Shown here piece after piece: positions 25,133-33,729 of a DNA stretch of 64,000 bases (the stretch's first letter is position 1; every line of letters begins with the position of its first letter). The notes below the pieces were generated by a model that was given only the letters and a program-made list of their open reading frames with translations, did no database searches and was not told the DNA's origin. The translations under genes and the position numbers were made by a program. This DNA comes from Acidobacteria bacterium UBA7540 (lineage in GTDB: Bacteria; Acidobacteriota; Terriglobia; UBA7540). The stretch covers positions 22,815-86,814 of the forward strand of contig DLMI01000027.1 of assembly GCA_002478145.1 (NCBI GenBank). Direction: 5' to 3'.

Positions 25133-25410
25133 TACGGTCGCAGCAGGGCTGGCATAGAAGACGGGTGTGTGTGGACGGCAGCTTTTGCGGCAGACCCTGG
25201 GCAGAGTCTGTCGGTTCTTATGAAGGGCTGCAATCTGAGGTTGAGCATTTGCTCGCTCTGCCGGAGAACCTCGACCACGTGCAATAACTCACACAGCGCA
25301 CAATCCAAGTGAATTTCTCCGGCAACTGCCATGACAGGGAAGTTTTGAAAAGGATCCATTCCACGCCGCATTTGGATACCTGAGGAAGACGCTCTGCGTA
25401 TCGGTAAGGG

Positions 25411-26154
25411 ATGAGCCTCCGGTCTACGTTCGGGACAGTGCGCAAGCGCATCCTGTGCTCGCTTCATCGCCGTATAGTTCCTCTGGGGAACGGGGGCCCG
25501 TATGTGTCGGTCACTTTTGATGATTTTCCTCGTAGCGCTTATACCGTGGGAGGTTCGATTCTAAAGAACTACGGGGTGCGGGGAACGTACTATGTCGCAA
25601 TGGGATTGATGAATACCTCGAACGCGCTTGGCGAACAATTCCGGATGGAGGACCTGCGTTCAGCGGCAAACGAGGGTCATGAGTTGGCCAGCCACACTTT
25701 TAGTCACCAATCGAGCCGCGCGGTGTCGTGTACCGCCTTTGGAGATGATGTCCGAAAAGGCTGGAGCGCGATTCGTGAAATGGGGGGCCAAGCCCCTACC
25801 CGTAATTTTGCATTTCCCCGTGGAGAGGTTACGCTTTCGGCAAAGCTCGCCGTGGGAAAAGAGATGATGAGCTGTCGGGGAATATATGGGGGTGTGAACG
25901 GCCCTTACGTTGACCTCAATCTGCTTCTGGCCAATTCCCTCTACGGTGATCCGGATGATTTGGATCGGGTCGCGCGGTTGATCAGGGAGAACGAGGAACG
26001 CAAGGGTTGGTTGATATTCTATACACACGACGTTTCTCCGACGCCCTCGCGCTATGGTTGCAGCCCGAGGTTTCTAGATTCGACCGTGCGCATGGCTGTT
26101 CAGAATGGAGCGAAAGTTCTCCCGGTCGCGGAAGTGTTGGCTCGAATTTTATAG
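25411..26154 (+). CDS. Polysaccharide deacetylase (NodB domain, CE4)
   Basis: A 247-residue NodB-fold protein. VTFDDFPRS holds the Asp pair that binds the metal and acts as base, ELASHTFSHQSS provides the two metal-binding His residues, and FAFPRGEV corresponds to motif 3. GWLIFYTHDVSPTPSRYG carries the later catalytic His. There is no signal peptide, so it may act on precursors in the cytoplasm, or secretion may be non-classical. The start is ATG 25411; MSLRSTFGTVRKR is plausible. Its 3' 240 bases were copied into a chimeric pseudogene at 28577-28816. It stands between GT genes and the UDP-sugar epimerase. Confidence 0.85.
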   Translation: MSLRSTFGTVRKRILCSLHRRIVPLGNGGPYVSVTFDDFPRSAYTVGGSILKNYGVRGTYYVAMGLMNTSNALGEQFRMEDLRSAANEGHELASHTFSHQSSRAVSCTAFGDDVRKGWSAIREMGGQAPTRNFAFPRGEVTLSAKLAVGKEMMSCRGIYGGVNGPYVDLNLLLANSLYGDPDDLDRVARLIRENEERKGWLIFYTHDVSPTPSRYGCSPRFLDSTVRMAVQNGAKVLPVAEVLARIL

Positions 26155-26327
26155 GGAACGCTTGGCCAGGAACATACACTTGTTTCATGCATTATCCTGC
26201 GCACATTCCATTTTGGCCAAAATCCATTAGCTCGATGATTCGCATTTAGCTTAGTGAGGATGGGGATGTCAATCCGGATTCACGCATTGGACGAGCGTAA
26301 ATGCACCATGGTAGAGGGGGAGGTTTC

Positions 26328-27266
26328 ATGGCAGCTTTTCTCGTGACCGGCGGCGCGGGGTTCATTGGATCGTCGCTGGTACGCAGGCTACTGGGTGTCG
26401 GTCACTCTGTAAGGGTCCTCGACAATCTCAGCACGGGGTTCAAGAGCAATCTCGAGGAATGTCTAAACCGCATTGAGCTGATGGAGGGCGACGTGTCAGA
26501 GTTTGCCGTCTGCAAATCGGCAGTAGCGGGAGTTGATTACATACTCCATGAGGCTGCGATTCCCTCCGTTCAGCGTTCCGTCGATGATCCCATACGGAGT
26601 AACAATGCCAATGTGACGGGCACCTTGAACATGCTTGTGGCGGCTCGTGACGCGAAAGTAAAGCGGTTCGTATTTGCGAGCTCTTCATCTGTCTATGGAG
26701 ACACCGAAACGCTGCCCAAGGTTGAGACGATGCCCGAGAATCCTCTTTCTCCCTACGCCCTTACCAAGCATGCGGGTGAGGAATATTGCGTGCTCTTTTA
26801 CCGCATTTATGGCTTGCCGACTGTCGCCCTTCGTTACTTCAACGTGTTTGGCCCGAGGCAGGATCCCCATTCCCCCTACTCGGCAGTAATTTCACGTTTT
26901 GTAGAGGCGGCCCTCGCGGGCAGGCGTCCTGTCGTCAATGGTGACGGGGAACAGTCGCGTGACTTCACGTATGTCGAAAACGTTGTCGACGCTAACCTGC
27001 TTGCGTGCGAGGCCAACGGCGTGGAAGGGATGGTGTTCAATATCGGCACCGGCGAGAGGCGCTCCCTTAATGATCTACTGCGATCACTGTCCTCACTTGT
27101 CGGGCGCAACCTAGAGCCTGAATATGCAAACGCGCGACTGGGCGACGTACGACATTCCCAGGCGGACATTGGAAGGGCTCGGCGATACCTGAGGTTCGAG
27201 CCGAAGGTCAGCTTTCTGGCAGGGTTGGAACGTACGCTGAATTGGAATTCGAACAAATCCGTATAG
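26328..27266 (+). CDS. UDP-sugar 4-epimerase (GalE/WbpP-like SDR)
   Basis: About 312 residues. FLVTGGAGFIGSSLVRRLL, LDNLSTGFKSNLE, SSSVYGDTETLP and YALTKHAGEEY (YxxxK) define an extended SDR epimerase. RYFNVFGPRQDPHSPYSAVI and NGDGEQSRDFTYVENVV match UDP-GlcNAc/Glc 4-epimerases of the WbpP/Gne group. It would supply UDP-GalNAc or UDP-Gal for the repeat unit. ATG 26328 is preferred because gagggggagg ends 5-10 bases before it; the in-frame ATG 26301 has no such site. A decayed C-terminal copy of a related epimerase lies on the other strand at 55220-55400. Confidence 0.86.
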   Translation: MAAFLVTGGAGFIGSSLVRRLLGVGHSVRVLDNLSTGFKSNLEECLNRIELMEGDVSEFAVCKSAVAGVDYILHEAAIPSVQRSVDDPIRSNNANVTGTLNMLVAARDAKVKRFVFASSSSVYGDTETLPKVETMPENPLSPYALTKHAGEEYCVLFYRIYGLPTVALRYFNVFGPRQDPHSPYSAVISRFVEAALAGRRPVVNGDGEQSRDFTYVENVVDANLLACEANGVEGMVFNIGTGERRSLNDLLRSLSSLVGRNLEPEYANARLGDVRHSQADIGRARRYLRFEPKVSFLAGLERTLNWNSNKSV

Positions 27267-27489
27267 TCCGGCCGGAGGAACGAGCCGGAAAGTGCGCCAC
27301 GAGGCGCGCGGGGAAGTTCGCGTGATGGACTGGCGGCTTGGCCTGTTAGGAAACCCGCTTCGGGCCCATCCGGGGAGGGGTATCTGCTCCGGATTTCCGA
27401 TATGAGTCTCGGCTACTAGATCTTTGCTGATCTCCGGCACCTTTGTTCATGATCGTGGTGCGCGAACTCGACGAACGACTCGGGTTCGG

Positions 27490-27605
27490 AGAAGCTGAAG
27501 CCTGCTCGCTATTATTGGTTGCTCTTGGCCGAGAGCCATCTGACTAGGCGACTGTTCGGGGCCATGGTACGGCGGATCGGCTTGCTGCCCTTGCCAGCGG
27601 GGTAG
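27490..27605 (+). pseudogene. IS1380-family transposase, C-terminal remnant
   Basis: The frame reads ARYYWLLLAESHLTRRLFGA, then MVRRIGLLPLPAG and a stop at 27603-27605. It is nearly identical in protein to the end of the transposase at 38255-39151 (ARYYWLLLAESHLTRRMFGS). Everything upstream of this C-terminal 38-residue piece has been lost. Confidence 0.8.
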
Positions 27606-27708
27606 GCGAGCCGCCGACGGAGCGGATTTCAGTGACAAGAGAGGCAGGGGCGGGAAAGTGTCGCAGGCACGGGTCGAAAGAGGGCCAGTTGCGGTCTTTG
27701 GGGTTTTC

Positions 27709-27875
27709 GCGAGAGGCACAAATCGCCCCTTCCGTGGCCCGTGGATGCACCTTGCGCATCAGACCCGACCGACAATTGCATTCGGGGGCGGTCAGGTGTA
27801 TGTTATCGGTCGGGCCGGAGGTCAATATGTACACTGTCAACTACCCGGAAATCCAAAATGGAAATCCCGATTAGC
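27709..27875 (+). mobile_element. Right end of a diverged IS1380-like element
   Basis: About 120 bases match 12318-12440, and the segment closes with ggaaatccaaaatggaaatcccg, the tandem terminal motif seen at 39297-39328 and 40865-40891. It follows the transposase remnant and ends 50 bases before a small membrane-protein gene. Confidence 0.5.
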
Positions 27876-27924
27876 ATGTGTCCCATTGTAAGGGCCCCAT
27901 TTTCGCACGGAGAGGAGACATCTC

Positions 27925-28146
27925 GTGGAAAAACAAATCGTCACTTGGAGCTATTGGCTGGGTATGCTTAGCTCTCTGATCGCCTTGGTTCTGCGGGCAT
28001 TGAACGCTTTTGGAATACTGGCCACCACCGTGGTCCAGCAGGGAAAAACTCTTTGGTACATGAGTTTCTTTAAGGGAGCGCTTCTGTTTTTCCTGATCGC
28101 CATTGCCACGGCGAGTTACTCCTGGGTGCGTGGCGAAAAGACTTAA
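27925..28146 (+). CDS. Small two-helix membrane protein
   Basis: A 73-residue protein with two membrane segments: WLGMLSSLIALVLRALNAFG (about 10-30) and FFKGALLFFLIAIATASYSW (about 47-67), ending RGEKT. GTG 27925 is preceded by agaggaga at 27911-27918, a good ribosome binding site. I recall similar short two-helix hypothetical proteins from EPS gene neighbourhoods but can assign no function. It is intact, in the same orientation as its neighbours, and flanked by an IS end and by a pseudogene, so it may have survived because it is used. Confidence 0.6.
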   Translation: MEKQIVTWSYWLGMLSSLIALVLRALNAFGILATTVVQQGKTLWYMSFFKGALLFFLIAIATASYSWVRGEKT

Positions 28147-28337
28147 TAACAATCCCCTCCCATCGGCCTTTGGGGAATCGAGCACACCTTGCCGGTCGGC
28201 GACGGACCGTAGAGTGCCGCGACCTTCGTATTTCAGAATCAGAGGGGATGGCTTCGTCCCGCTGCGTCCGATTGGAGTGTGTCAAGAAAAAACCGGAAGA
28301 TTGCATCTACACCTGTCCATTTGCCACACTCCAGGCG

Positions 28338-28816
28338 AAGGGTTGGTGTCGTTGTGAGCTTAAGCAGAATATCCATGCGGATAGATCTACGGCCATCTCC
28401 GAACCCGCTTTTGCCCGAGGGCTGAGGGTTCTCCTATGTCTGTGATGCACACCGTGGAACGAAGTAACCGAGTGATTGTCGATCACTTTCGATGCCCTGA
28501 TGATTTTACAAATATAGGGGTTTGGGGGGGAGCTATCTCGGGAAATAGGGTTCTTTGAGTTCGGGAGCGAGCTAATCTGCTACTGGCCAATTCCGTCTAC
28601 GGTGATCCGAATGATTTGGATCGGGTAGCGCGGTTGATAAAGGAGAACGAGAAGCGCAAGGGTTGGTTGATATTCTATACACACGACGATTCTCTGGTGC
28701 CCTCGCGCTATGGTTGCAGCCCGAGGTCTCGTGATTCGACCGTGCGCATGGCTGTTCAGAATGGAGCGCAAGTTCTCGCAGGGGGGAAGTGTTGGCTCGA
28801 ATTTTATAGGGAAAGC
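28338..28816 (+). pseudogene. Chimeric deacetylase pseudogene (5' of one gene fused to 3' of another)
   Basis: Bases 28338-28577 copy the leader and first codons of the deacetylase-like gene at 33730 (source about 33629-33873). Bases 28577-28816 copy the last 240 bases of the deacetylase at 25411-26154. The joint lies in a 7-base identity, atctgct (28575-28581), present in both parents. Small indels (for example extra G's at about 28530 and 28780) break the frame, so no product is expected. See the finding on tandem duplication. Confidence 0.85.
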
Positions 28817-29049
28817 TCAGTGGACTGTGGCTAGTATCTTGCTCCTTCGGGCCTATCAACAGGTGCTCGCGTCAGCCAGAGGGCAACTTCCCAGACGCTT
28901 GAGACCGCCAAGCACAACAACACGTCTGCACCCGCGATGATGACGGAAGGGGATATGAGGGGTTAAGCGCGCCTCATGAGCACCATGAGCGCTTGGAGGG
29001 CTACCGAAACAGTCCCAGCGGTACAAGCTGGGGCTCACATCAGGGCGGT

Positions 29050-30432
29050 ATGAAACCAGAGAACTTCGAATTTGGGGGCGGCATCCCTGAAACGATCATT
29101 CACCCCGCGGTGATCGTGGCGATGTTGGTCACCATTCTGCTCATGTTGGTGCTGCCGAGAAAATACGTTGTTATTCCCTTTTTGCTTTGTGTGTTTCTGG
29201 TCCCAAGGTGGACACAGCTCTATGTCGCAGGCATGCATTGGACCGTTATGCGCATCATTGTTCTGCCGGGGATTGTGCGCCTGGCGAGAGCCAAGTTCCA
29301 GGTTGCGGGTGGATTGAACGGAATTGATAAGGCTTTCATTTTGTGGGCTATCTGTCTTGGAGTTTGCCAGGTGCTGCTGTTTCCGCAAGGGGGCATGGCG
29401 ATTTATCAAGCGGCTTTCTGGCTGCAAGCTTTCGGCGGCTACTTTCTGCTGCGCTACGTGATCCAGGACGAGGAAGACATTGCCCGGGCAGCCAAAACGC
29501 TGGCGGTCCTCGCTGTGATCCTGGGCGCGTGCATGCTGAACGAGCGCATTCACAGTGTCAACGTCTTCGGCTATCTGAGTGGTGCGTCGTTCCTCACTCC
29601 CGCGGTGCGTGAGGGCCGGGTACGAGCGCAGGCAACGTTCGCGCACGCCATCCTGGCCGGCTGTTTCGGGGCGACGCTGGTGCCACTGTTCTTCTGGCTG
29701 TGGAAGAGCGGCAGGGCGAAGTTCGCCGCTTTTCTTGGAGTGATCGGTTCGACCCTCATGGTTTTCACCGCGGCCTCGAGCACGCCGGTGCTCGCCTGCG
29801 TCGCCGGAGTGGGCGCTTTGTTTCTCTGGCCCATTCGTCGCTCCATGCGCATGCTGCGCTGGGGAATCGTGCTGACGCTCGTGGGTCTGGCGGTGGTGAT
29901 GAAGGTGCCGGTGTGGTATGTCATTTCCCACGTGAATATCGTAGGAGGTTCGACAGGATGGGATCGCGCTGCCCTGGTTGACACCTTCTTCAAGCACTTT
30001 TGGGACTGGTGGCTGATTGGAACAAATCAGACCGGCAACTGGGGATGGTATATGTGGGACACTGCCAATCAGTATGTGGATGTAGGGGAAAGGGGGGGAC
30101 TGCTGGCCTTTATATGCTTTATCGCCATAATCTCGCGAAGTTTCAGTCGGCTGGGGAAGATGAGGAGGGAAGTGGAGGGCGATCAAAAGCAGGAATGGTT
30201 CTTCTGGAGCCTTGGCGCCATCATGGTCGCTCATGTCTTCGCTTATTTCGGGGCGAGCTACTTTGACCAGACCCTGATATGGTGGTGGGCCTTCCTGGCC
30301 ATGGTCTCAGCCGCCACGGCTGCGCTTCAAACTGCGCCCGCTAAAGTGGAGGGTGCGGACACGAAATATGGCGCTACGATAGAGTCTGGGTCCGAGGGCC
30401 TATTGGCCATAGGGAAAAGGAGCGCATCTTGA
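29050..30432 (+). CDS. Wzy-like O-antigen/EPS polymerase
   Basis: About 460 residues with roughly 11-12 hydrophobic helices and the large periplasmic loop expected of the Wzy/O-antigen ligase superfamily (around WYVISHVNIVGGSTGWDRAA and WDWWLIGTNQTGNWGW). RAQATFAHAILAGCFGATLV is the Wzy_C-like start. It would join repeat units in the periplasm after flipping. ATG 29050 is used; the frame is open 19 codons further to a TTG at 28993 without a ribosome binding site. The 3' end overlaps the GDP-mannose dehydrogenase start by four bases, so the two are coupled. Confidence 0.8.
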   Translation: MKPENFEFGGGIPETIIHPAVIVAMLVTILLMLVLPRKYVVIPFLLCVFLVPRWTQLYVAGMHWTVMRIIVLPGIVRLARAKFQVAGGLNGIDKAFILWAICLGVCQVLLFPQGGMAIYQAAFWLQAFGGYFLLRYVIQDEEDIARAAKTLAVLAVILGACMLNERIHSVNVFGYLSGASFLTPAVREGRVRAQATFAHAILAGCFGATLVPLFFWLWKSGRAKFAAFLGVIGSTLMVFTAASSTPVLACVAGVGALFLWPIRRSMRMLRWGIVLTLVGLAVVMKVPVWYVISHVNIVGGSTGWDRAALVDTFFKHFWDWWLIGTNQTGNWGWYMWDTANQYVDVGERGGLLAFICFIAIISRSFSRLGKMRREVEGDQKQEWFFWSLGAIMVAHVFAYFGASYFDQTLIWWWAFLAMVSAATAALQTAPAKVEGADTKYGATIESGSEGLLAIGKRSAS

Positions 30433-31742
30433 AAATCAGCGTCTTCGGGTTGGGTTATGTCGGTACGGTGTCGGCGGGATGCCTGGCCAATGATGGACAC
30501 GAAGTCATCGGCGTCGACCCGGTGCAGACAAAGGTCAACCTGATCAACAATGGCCAAACCCCTATCATCGAAGCGGATATCGGTCAGATCATCGCATCGA
30601 TGGTCCAAGCCGGCCGACTGCGCGCCACCGACGATCCGGCCCAAGCCATCGAGGAAACAGACTTGTCCTTTGTCTGCGTCGGCACCCCGAGTCAAGCCAA
30701 TGGCAACCTCGACCTGAGGTACATGAGGCGCATTTGCGAACAAATCGGCCAGGGGCTCAAAGACAAAGCCGCGCGGCACGTCGTCGTCATCCGTAGCACC
30801 ATCTTGCCGGGAACTATGCGCAAGATCGTAATCCCCATCCTCGAGGAATCCTCCGGGAAGAAGGCCGGGGCTGACTTCGGCGTCTGTCACAATCCTGAGT
30901 TCTTGCGGGAAGGTTCGGCAGTGAAGGATTTCAATTCCCCTCCCAAGACGGTTGTCGGTGAGTTGGACCAGGCCAGCGGCGACATGCTGGCTGCGCTCTA
31001 CGGAAAGATCGATGCACCGCTGATTAGGACAGATTTTGAGACTGCCGAGATGATCAAGTACGTCGATAATAGTTGGCATGCGCTCAAGGTCGGGTTTGCA
31101 AATGAAATCGGCAATCTCTGCAAGTGTTTCGCCATCGACGCGCACGAGGTCATGAAGATCTTCTGTCAGGATGAGAAGCTCAACATCTCTCCCGCTTACC
31201 TTCTTCCCGGTTTTGCTTTCGGCGGCTCCTGTTTGCCCAAGGATCTACGAGCGTTGGCTTATCAGGCCAAAATGTGCGATTTGGAATTGCCGATTATTGC
31301 TTCCATCCTGTCGAGCAACGAAATGCAGATTGCCAGGGGCCTGCAGCTCATCATGGAAAAAGGACACAAACGGATCGGAGTTTTGGGCTTCAGTTTCAAA
31401 GCGGGATCGGATGATCTCCGGGAGAGCCCCATGATCGAAATCATCGAACGTCTCATCGGTAAAGGTTTCGACTTACGCATTTATGACAAGAACGTGAATA
31501 TCGCCAGCCTGCTTGGCGCTAATCGGGATTTCATCCTCAACCGCATTCCGCACATATCCAGGCTTATGGTCGGCGGGAAAGATGCGGTTCTGGATCACGC
31601 CCAAACGGTCGTGATCGGCAACAACGATCCGGACTTCCGGAACGTGCCGGAGCGGTTGCGCGATGACCAAGTCCTGGTGGATTTCGTACGGATTACCCGT
31701 CGCAGGAGCGAAAAGGGGAATTATGACGGCATATGCTGGTAA
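30429..31742 (+). CDS. algD: GDP-mannose 6-dehydrogenase (AlgD-like)
   Basis: A 437-residue UDP-glucose/GDP-mannose dehydrogenase. KISVFGLGYVGTVSAGCLAN binds NAD, CHNPEFLREGSAVKDF and DNSWHALKVGFANEIGN form the centre, and FGGSCLPKDLRAL contains the catalytic Cys. FSFKAGSDDLRESPMIEIIE and the C-terminal DGICW agree closely with AlgD of Pseudomonas, more than with UDP-glucose dehydrogenases. It would oxidise GDP-mannose to GDP-mannuronate, an acidic-sugar donor. TTG 30429 overlaps the upstream stop (TTGA), and aaaggag lies at about 30417-30423. Substrate assignment is by recalled similarity and is fairly strong. Confidence 0.87.
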   Translation: MKISVFGLGYVGTVSAGCLANDGHEVIGVDPVQTKVNLINNGQTPIIEADIGQIIASMVQAGRLRATDDPAQAIEETDLSFVCVGTPSQANGNLDLRYMRRICEQIGQGLKDKAARHVVVIRSTILPGTMRKIVIPILEESSGKKAGADFGVCHNPEFLREGSAVKDFNSPPKTVVGELDQASGDMLAALYGKIDAPLIRTDFETAEMIKYVDNSWHALKVGFANEIGNLCKCFAIDAHEVMKIFCQDEKLNISPAYLLPGFAFGGSCLPKDLRALAYQAKMCDLELPIIASILSSNEMQIARGLQLIMEKGHKRIGVLGFSFKAGSDDLRESPMIEIIERLIGKGFDLRIYDKNVNIASLLGANRDFILNRIPHISRLMVGGKDAVLDHAQTVVIGNNDPDFRNVPERLRDDQVLVDFVRITRRRSEKGNYDGICW

Positions 31743-31787
31743 CCAGCCTGGGGCTCAAGCCAGGAGCAGGAGTTTGAAGGACCAATT

Positions 31788-32245
31788 ATGCGAATCCATT
31801 TGTCGACTGTCCGAGCAGCTAATCTGCACTGGATCGACAACTTTCATGCGGCATATGTGTTGGACTCCTTCAAACATTACATCGAAAGCACGGGCGATGA
31901 CCGCTTTCGTAAGACCCTGATGAACGGTTACGAGTACTGGAAGAAAACCTTTTTCCTGCCGGATGGACTCCCAGGTACTATAGCCATAAGACCAAGCCGA
32001 TCGACATCCAGTGCTGTTCCCAGGCGATCGACACGCTCGTTTTCTTTTGTGACCTCGATCCGGAAAGCCTGTTGCTGGCGCTGAAAGTCGCCAAGTGGAC
32101 AACTGAGCATATGCAAGATCGCACGGGTTATTTCTATTATCGCCGGTATTCGCCTTGGCTGGTCAACAGAACCCCCACGTTGCACTGGGGACAGGCGACG
32201 ATGCTTTACGCGCTGGCTGGGCCCTACAAATCGTTGGAGGGCTAG
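31788..32245 (+). pseudogene. C-terminal remnant of the helical-barrel family protein, frameshifted
   Basis: One frame reads LHWIDNFHAAYVLDSFKHYI and continues to FFLPDGLPG at about 31974. The similarity then jumps to another frame, with YYSHKTKPIDIQCCSQAIDT, EHMQDRTGYFYYRRYSP and TPTLHWGQATMLYALAG, ending at TAG 32243-32245. It appears to be the C-terminal half of the family whose N-terminus remains at 12024-12305. One base change near 31975 would restore a single frame. The N-terminal 250 residues are absent. It is followed 12 bases later by an intact GT4. Confidence 0.65.
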
Positions 32246-32257
32246 GAGACCCTTGTC

Positions 32258-33451
32258 ATGAAGAAAAAAGTCCTCATCATCGAGGAAAACTCAGGGGTTC
32301 CTGGCGACCCGCGCGTTTGGAGGGAAGCCTCTTCACTGCACCAGAACGACTACGAAGTAACCGTATTGTGTCCGCGGCGCAAGGGCTACGAGCAAGCGCA
32401 CGAAGTTATCGAAGGGATCCACATCTACAGGCATCCGATGCCCACAGAGGGAAGCACCCCCCTCGCGCATCTGTTCGAATACGGCTCCGCACTGTTTTGG
32501 GAGTTCTTGTACGCTTGTTGGATCTATCTGCGACGCGGATTCGATGTCATGGAGGGCTGTAATCCTCCCGACACTATTTTCCTGATTGCTCTGCCGTTCA
32601 AACTCTTAGGCGTCAAGTACATCTTTGATCATCACGATGCAAGCCCGGAACTATATCTCTGCAAGTACGGCAAGGAGGGAGTTCTCTACAGGGTTTTGAT
32701 TTGGCTTGAAAAGCTGACCTACCGCTTCAGCGACGTCGTCATGGCCACCAACAACAGTTACCGAGACCTCGCTGTAACCAGAGGCAGCATCGACCCGGAG
32801 GATGTGCTTATTGTCCGCAACGGGCCTGATTTAAAGACTTTCGAAGCCGTTCCCCCGAACCCCGCTCTGAAATGCGGCAAGCCCTACCTCATCGGCTATG
32901 TCGGAGCCATGAATTTCCAAGATGGCTTGGATATCCTCCTGGATGTAGCGCTGCACATCAAAACCTTGGGACGTCGTGACATTTATTTCTGCTTAGTCGG
33001 CGGGGGGCCGGAATTGCCCGGACTCCGGAAGATGACACATGACAAAGATCTCGAGGACATGGTTAACTTCACCGGAATGATCCCCGACGAGCAATTGTTG
33101 GAGATTCTCTCAACAGCCGATGTCTGCGTCAATCCGGACAGGCCGTGCCAAATGAACGATATTTCCACCATGATCAAAATCATGGAATACATGGCTTTGG
33201 GCAAGCCCATCGTTCAGTTCGATTCGAGGGAGGGTAGATTCAGTGCCCAGGAAGCATCCCTGTACGCCGACAGCCGGAAGGGGGTGACTGATTTCGCCGC
33301 CAAAATCCTCTGGCTGCTCGAGAATCCCGATGAAAGAAAAAGAATGGGCGCGTTCGGACGCAGAAGGGTTGAAGAAGAACTGGCTTGGGATTATTCCGTC
33401 AAGAATCTGCTCGCAGCCTATCAGAGGGCCTTCAGCAAAAGGGCACAGTGA
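32258..33451 (+). CDS. GT4 family glycosyltransferase
   Basis: A 397-residue GT-B enzyme. The N-terminal domain has GVPGDPRVWREASSLHQNDY, the usual SGxxxRV-type opening of WbuB/GT4 proteins, and IFDHHDASPELY. The C-terminal donor domain has YVGAMNFQDGLDILLDVAL, FTGMIPDEQLLEILSTADVC, NPDRPCQMNDISTMIKIMEY and the final EFDS/QFDSREG region in place of the EXE loop. It would use a nucleotide sugar to extend the lipid-linked unit. ATG 32258 lies 12 bases after the preceding pseudogene's stop. Donor unknown; GDP- or UDP-sugars are both common in this family. Confidence 0.86.
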   Translation: MKKKVLIIEENSGVPGDPRVWREASSLHQNDYEVTVLCPRRKGYEQAHEVIEGIHIYRHPMPTEGSTPLAHLFEYGSALFWEFLYACWIYLRRGFDVMEGCNPPDTIFLIALPFKLLGVKYIFDHHDASPELYLCKYGKEGVLYRVLIWLEKLTYRFSDVVMATNNSYRDLAVTRGSIDPEDVLIVRNGPDLKTFEAVPPNPALKCGKPYLIGYVGAMNFQDGLDILLDVALHIKTLGRRDIYFCLVGGGPELPGLRKMTHDKDLEDMVNFTGMIPDEQLLEILSTADVCVNPDRPCQMNDISTMIKIMEYMALGKPIVQFDSREGRFSAQEASLYADSRKGVTDFAAKILWLLENPDERKRMGAFGRRRVEEELAWDYSVKNLLAAYQRAFSKRAQ

Positions 33452-33470
33452 TCGTCCTGCTGTCGATCCA

Positions 33471-33578
33471 CTGATCCGCCGCACTCGCCAAGTTACCCGG
33501 CGGAAGCTTCCCGCCGAAGAGGAGAAGCGCATCGTGCTAGAAAAGATCCGGGGAGAGGTTGCGGTCTCGACGGAATGA
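33471..33578 (+). pseudogene. IS3-type transposase orfA fragment
   Basis: About 35 codons read RRKLPAEEEKRIVLEKIRGE before a stop at 33576-33578. This matches the helix-turn-helix start of IS3 orfA proteins (RRKFSAEEKIRIVLEGLRG type). Nothing else of the element is recognisable. It lies in the 280-base spacer between the GT4 and the deacetylase-like gene. Confidence 0.5.
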
Positions 33579-33729
33579 CTGAAAAAGCTGTGCATACCCC
33601 CTGCTCACATCCAGATGCGTGGCGAGTGAAGAAGGGTTGGTGTCGTTCTCAGGTTGAGCAGAATATCCATGCGGCTAGATCTACGGCCGACTCCGAACCT
33701 GCCTTTGCCCGAGGGCTGAGGGTTCTCCT

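Noticed and set aside
25133..25410. Possible regulatory protein frame on the - strand in the spacer before the deacetylase
   Set aside because: The peptide (for example LHVVEVLRQSEQMLNLRLQP) looks helical, but there is no start signal and no recognised family; left unannotated.
28436..28834. Could the chimera at 28.3-28.8 kb be a functional short deacetylase?
   Set aside because: The 5' and 3' parts are in different frames because of extra G's, and the NodB metal site is absent.
29035..30234. Long open frame of 399 codons on the - strand opposite the Wzy-like gene
   Set aside because: The product is rich in His, Gln, Arg and Pro with no domain, and the + strand frame encodes a clear multi-helix polymerase. 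It is an antisense shadow of hydrophobic codons.
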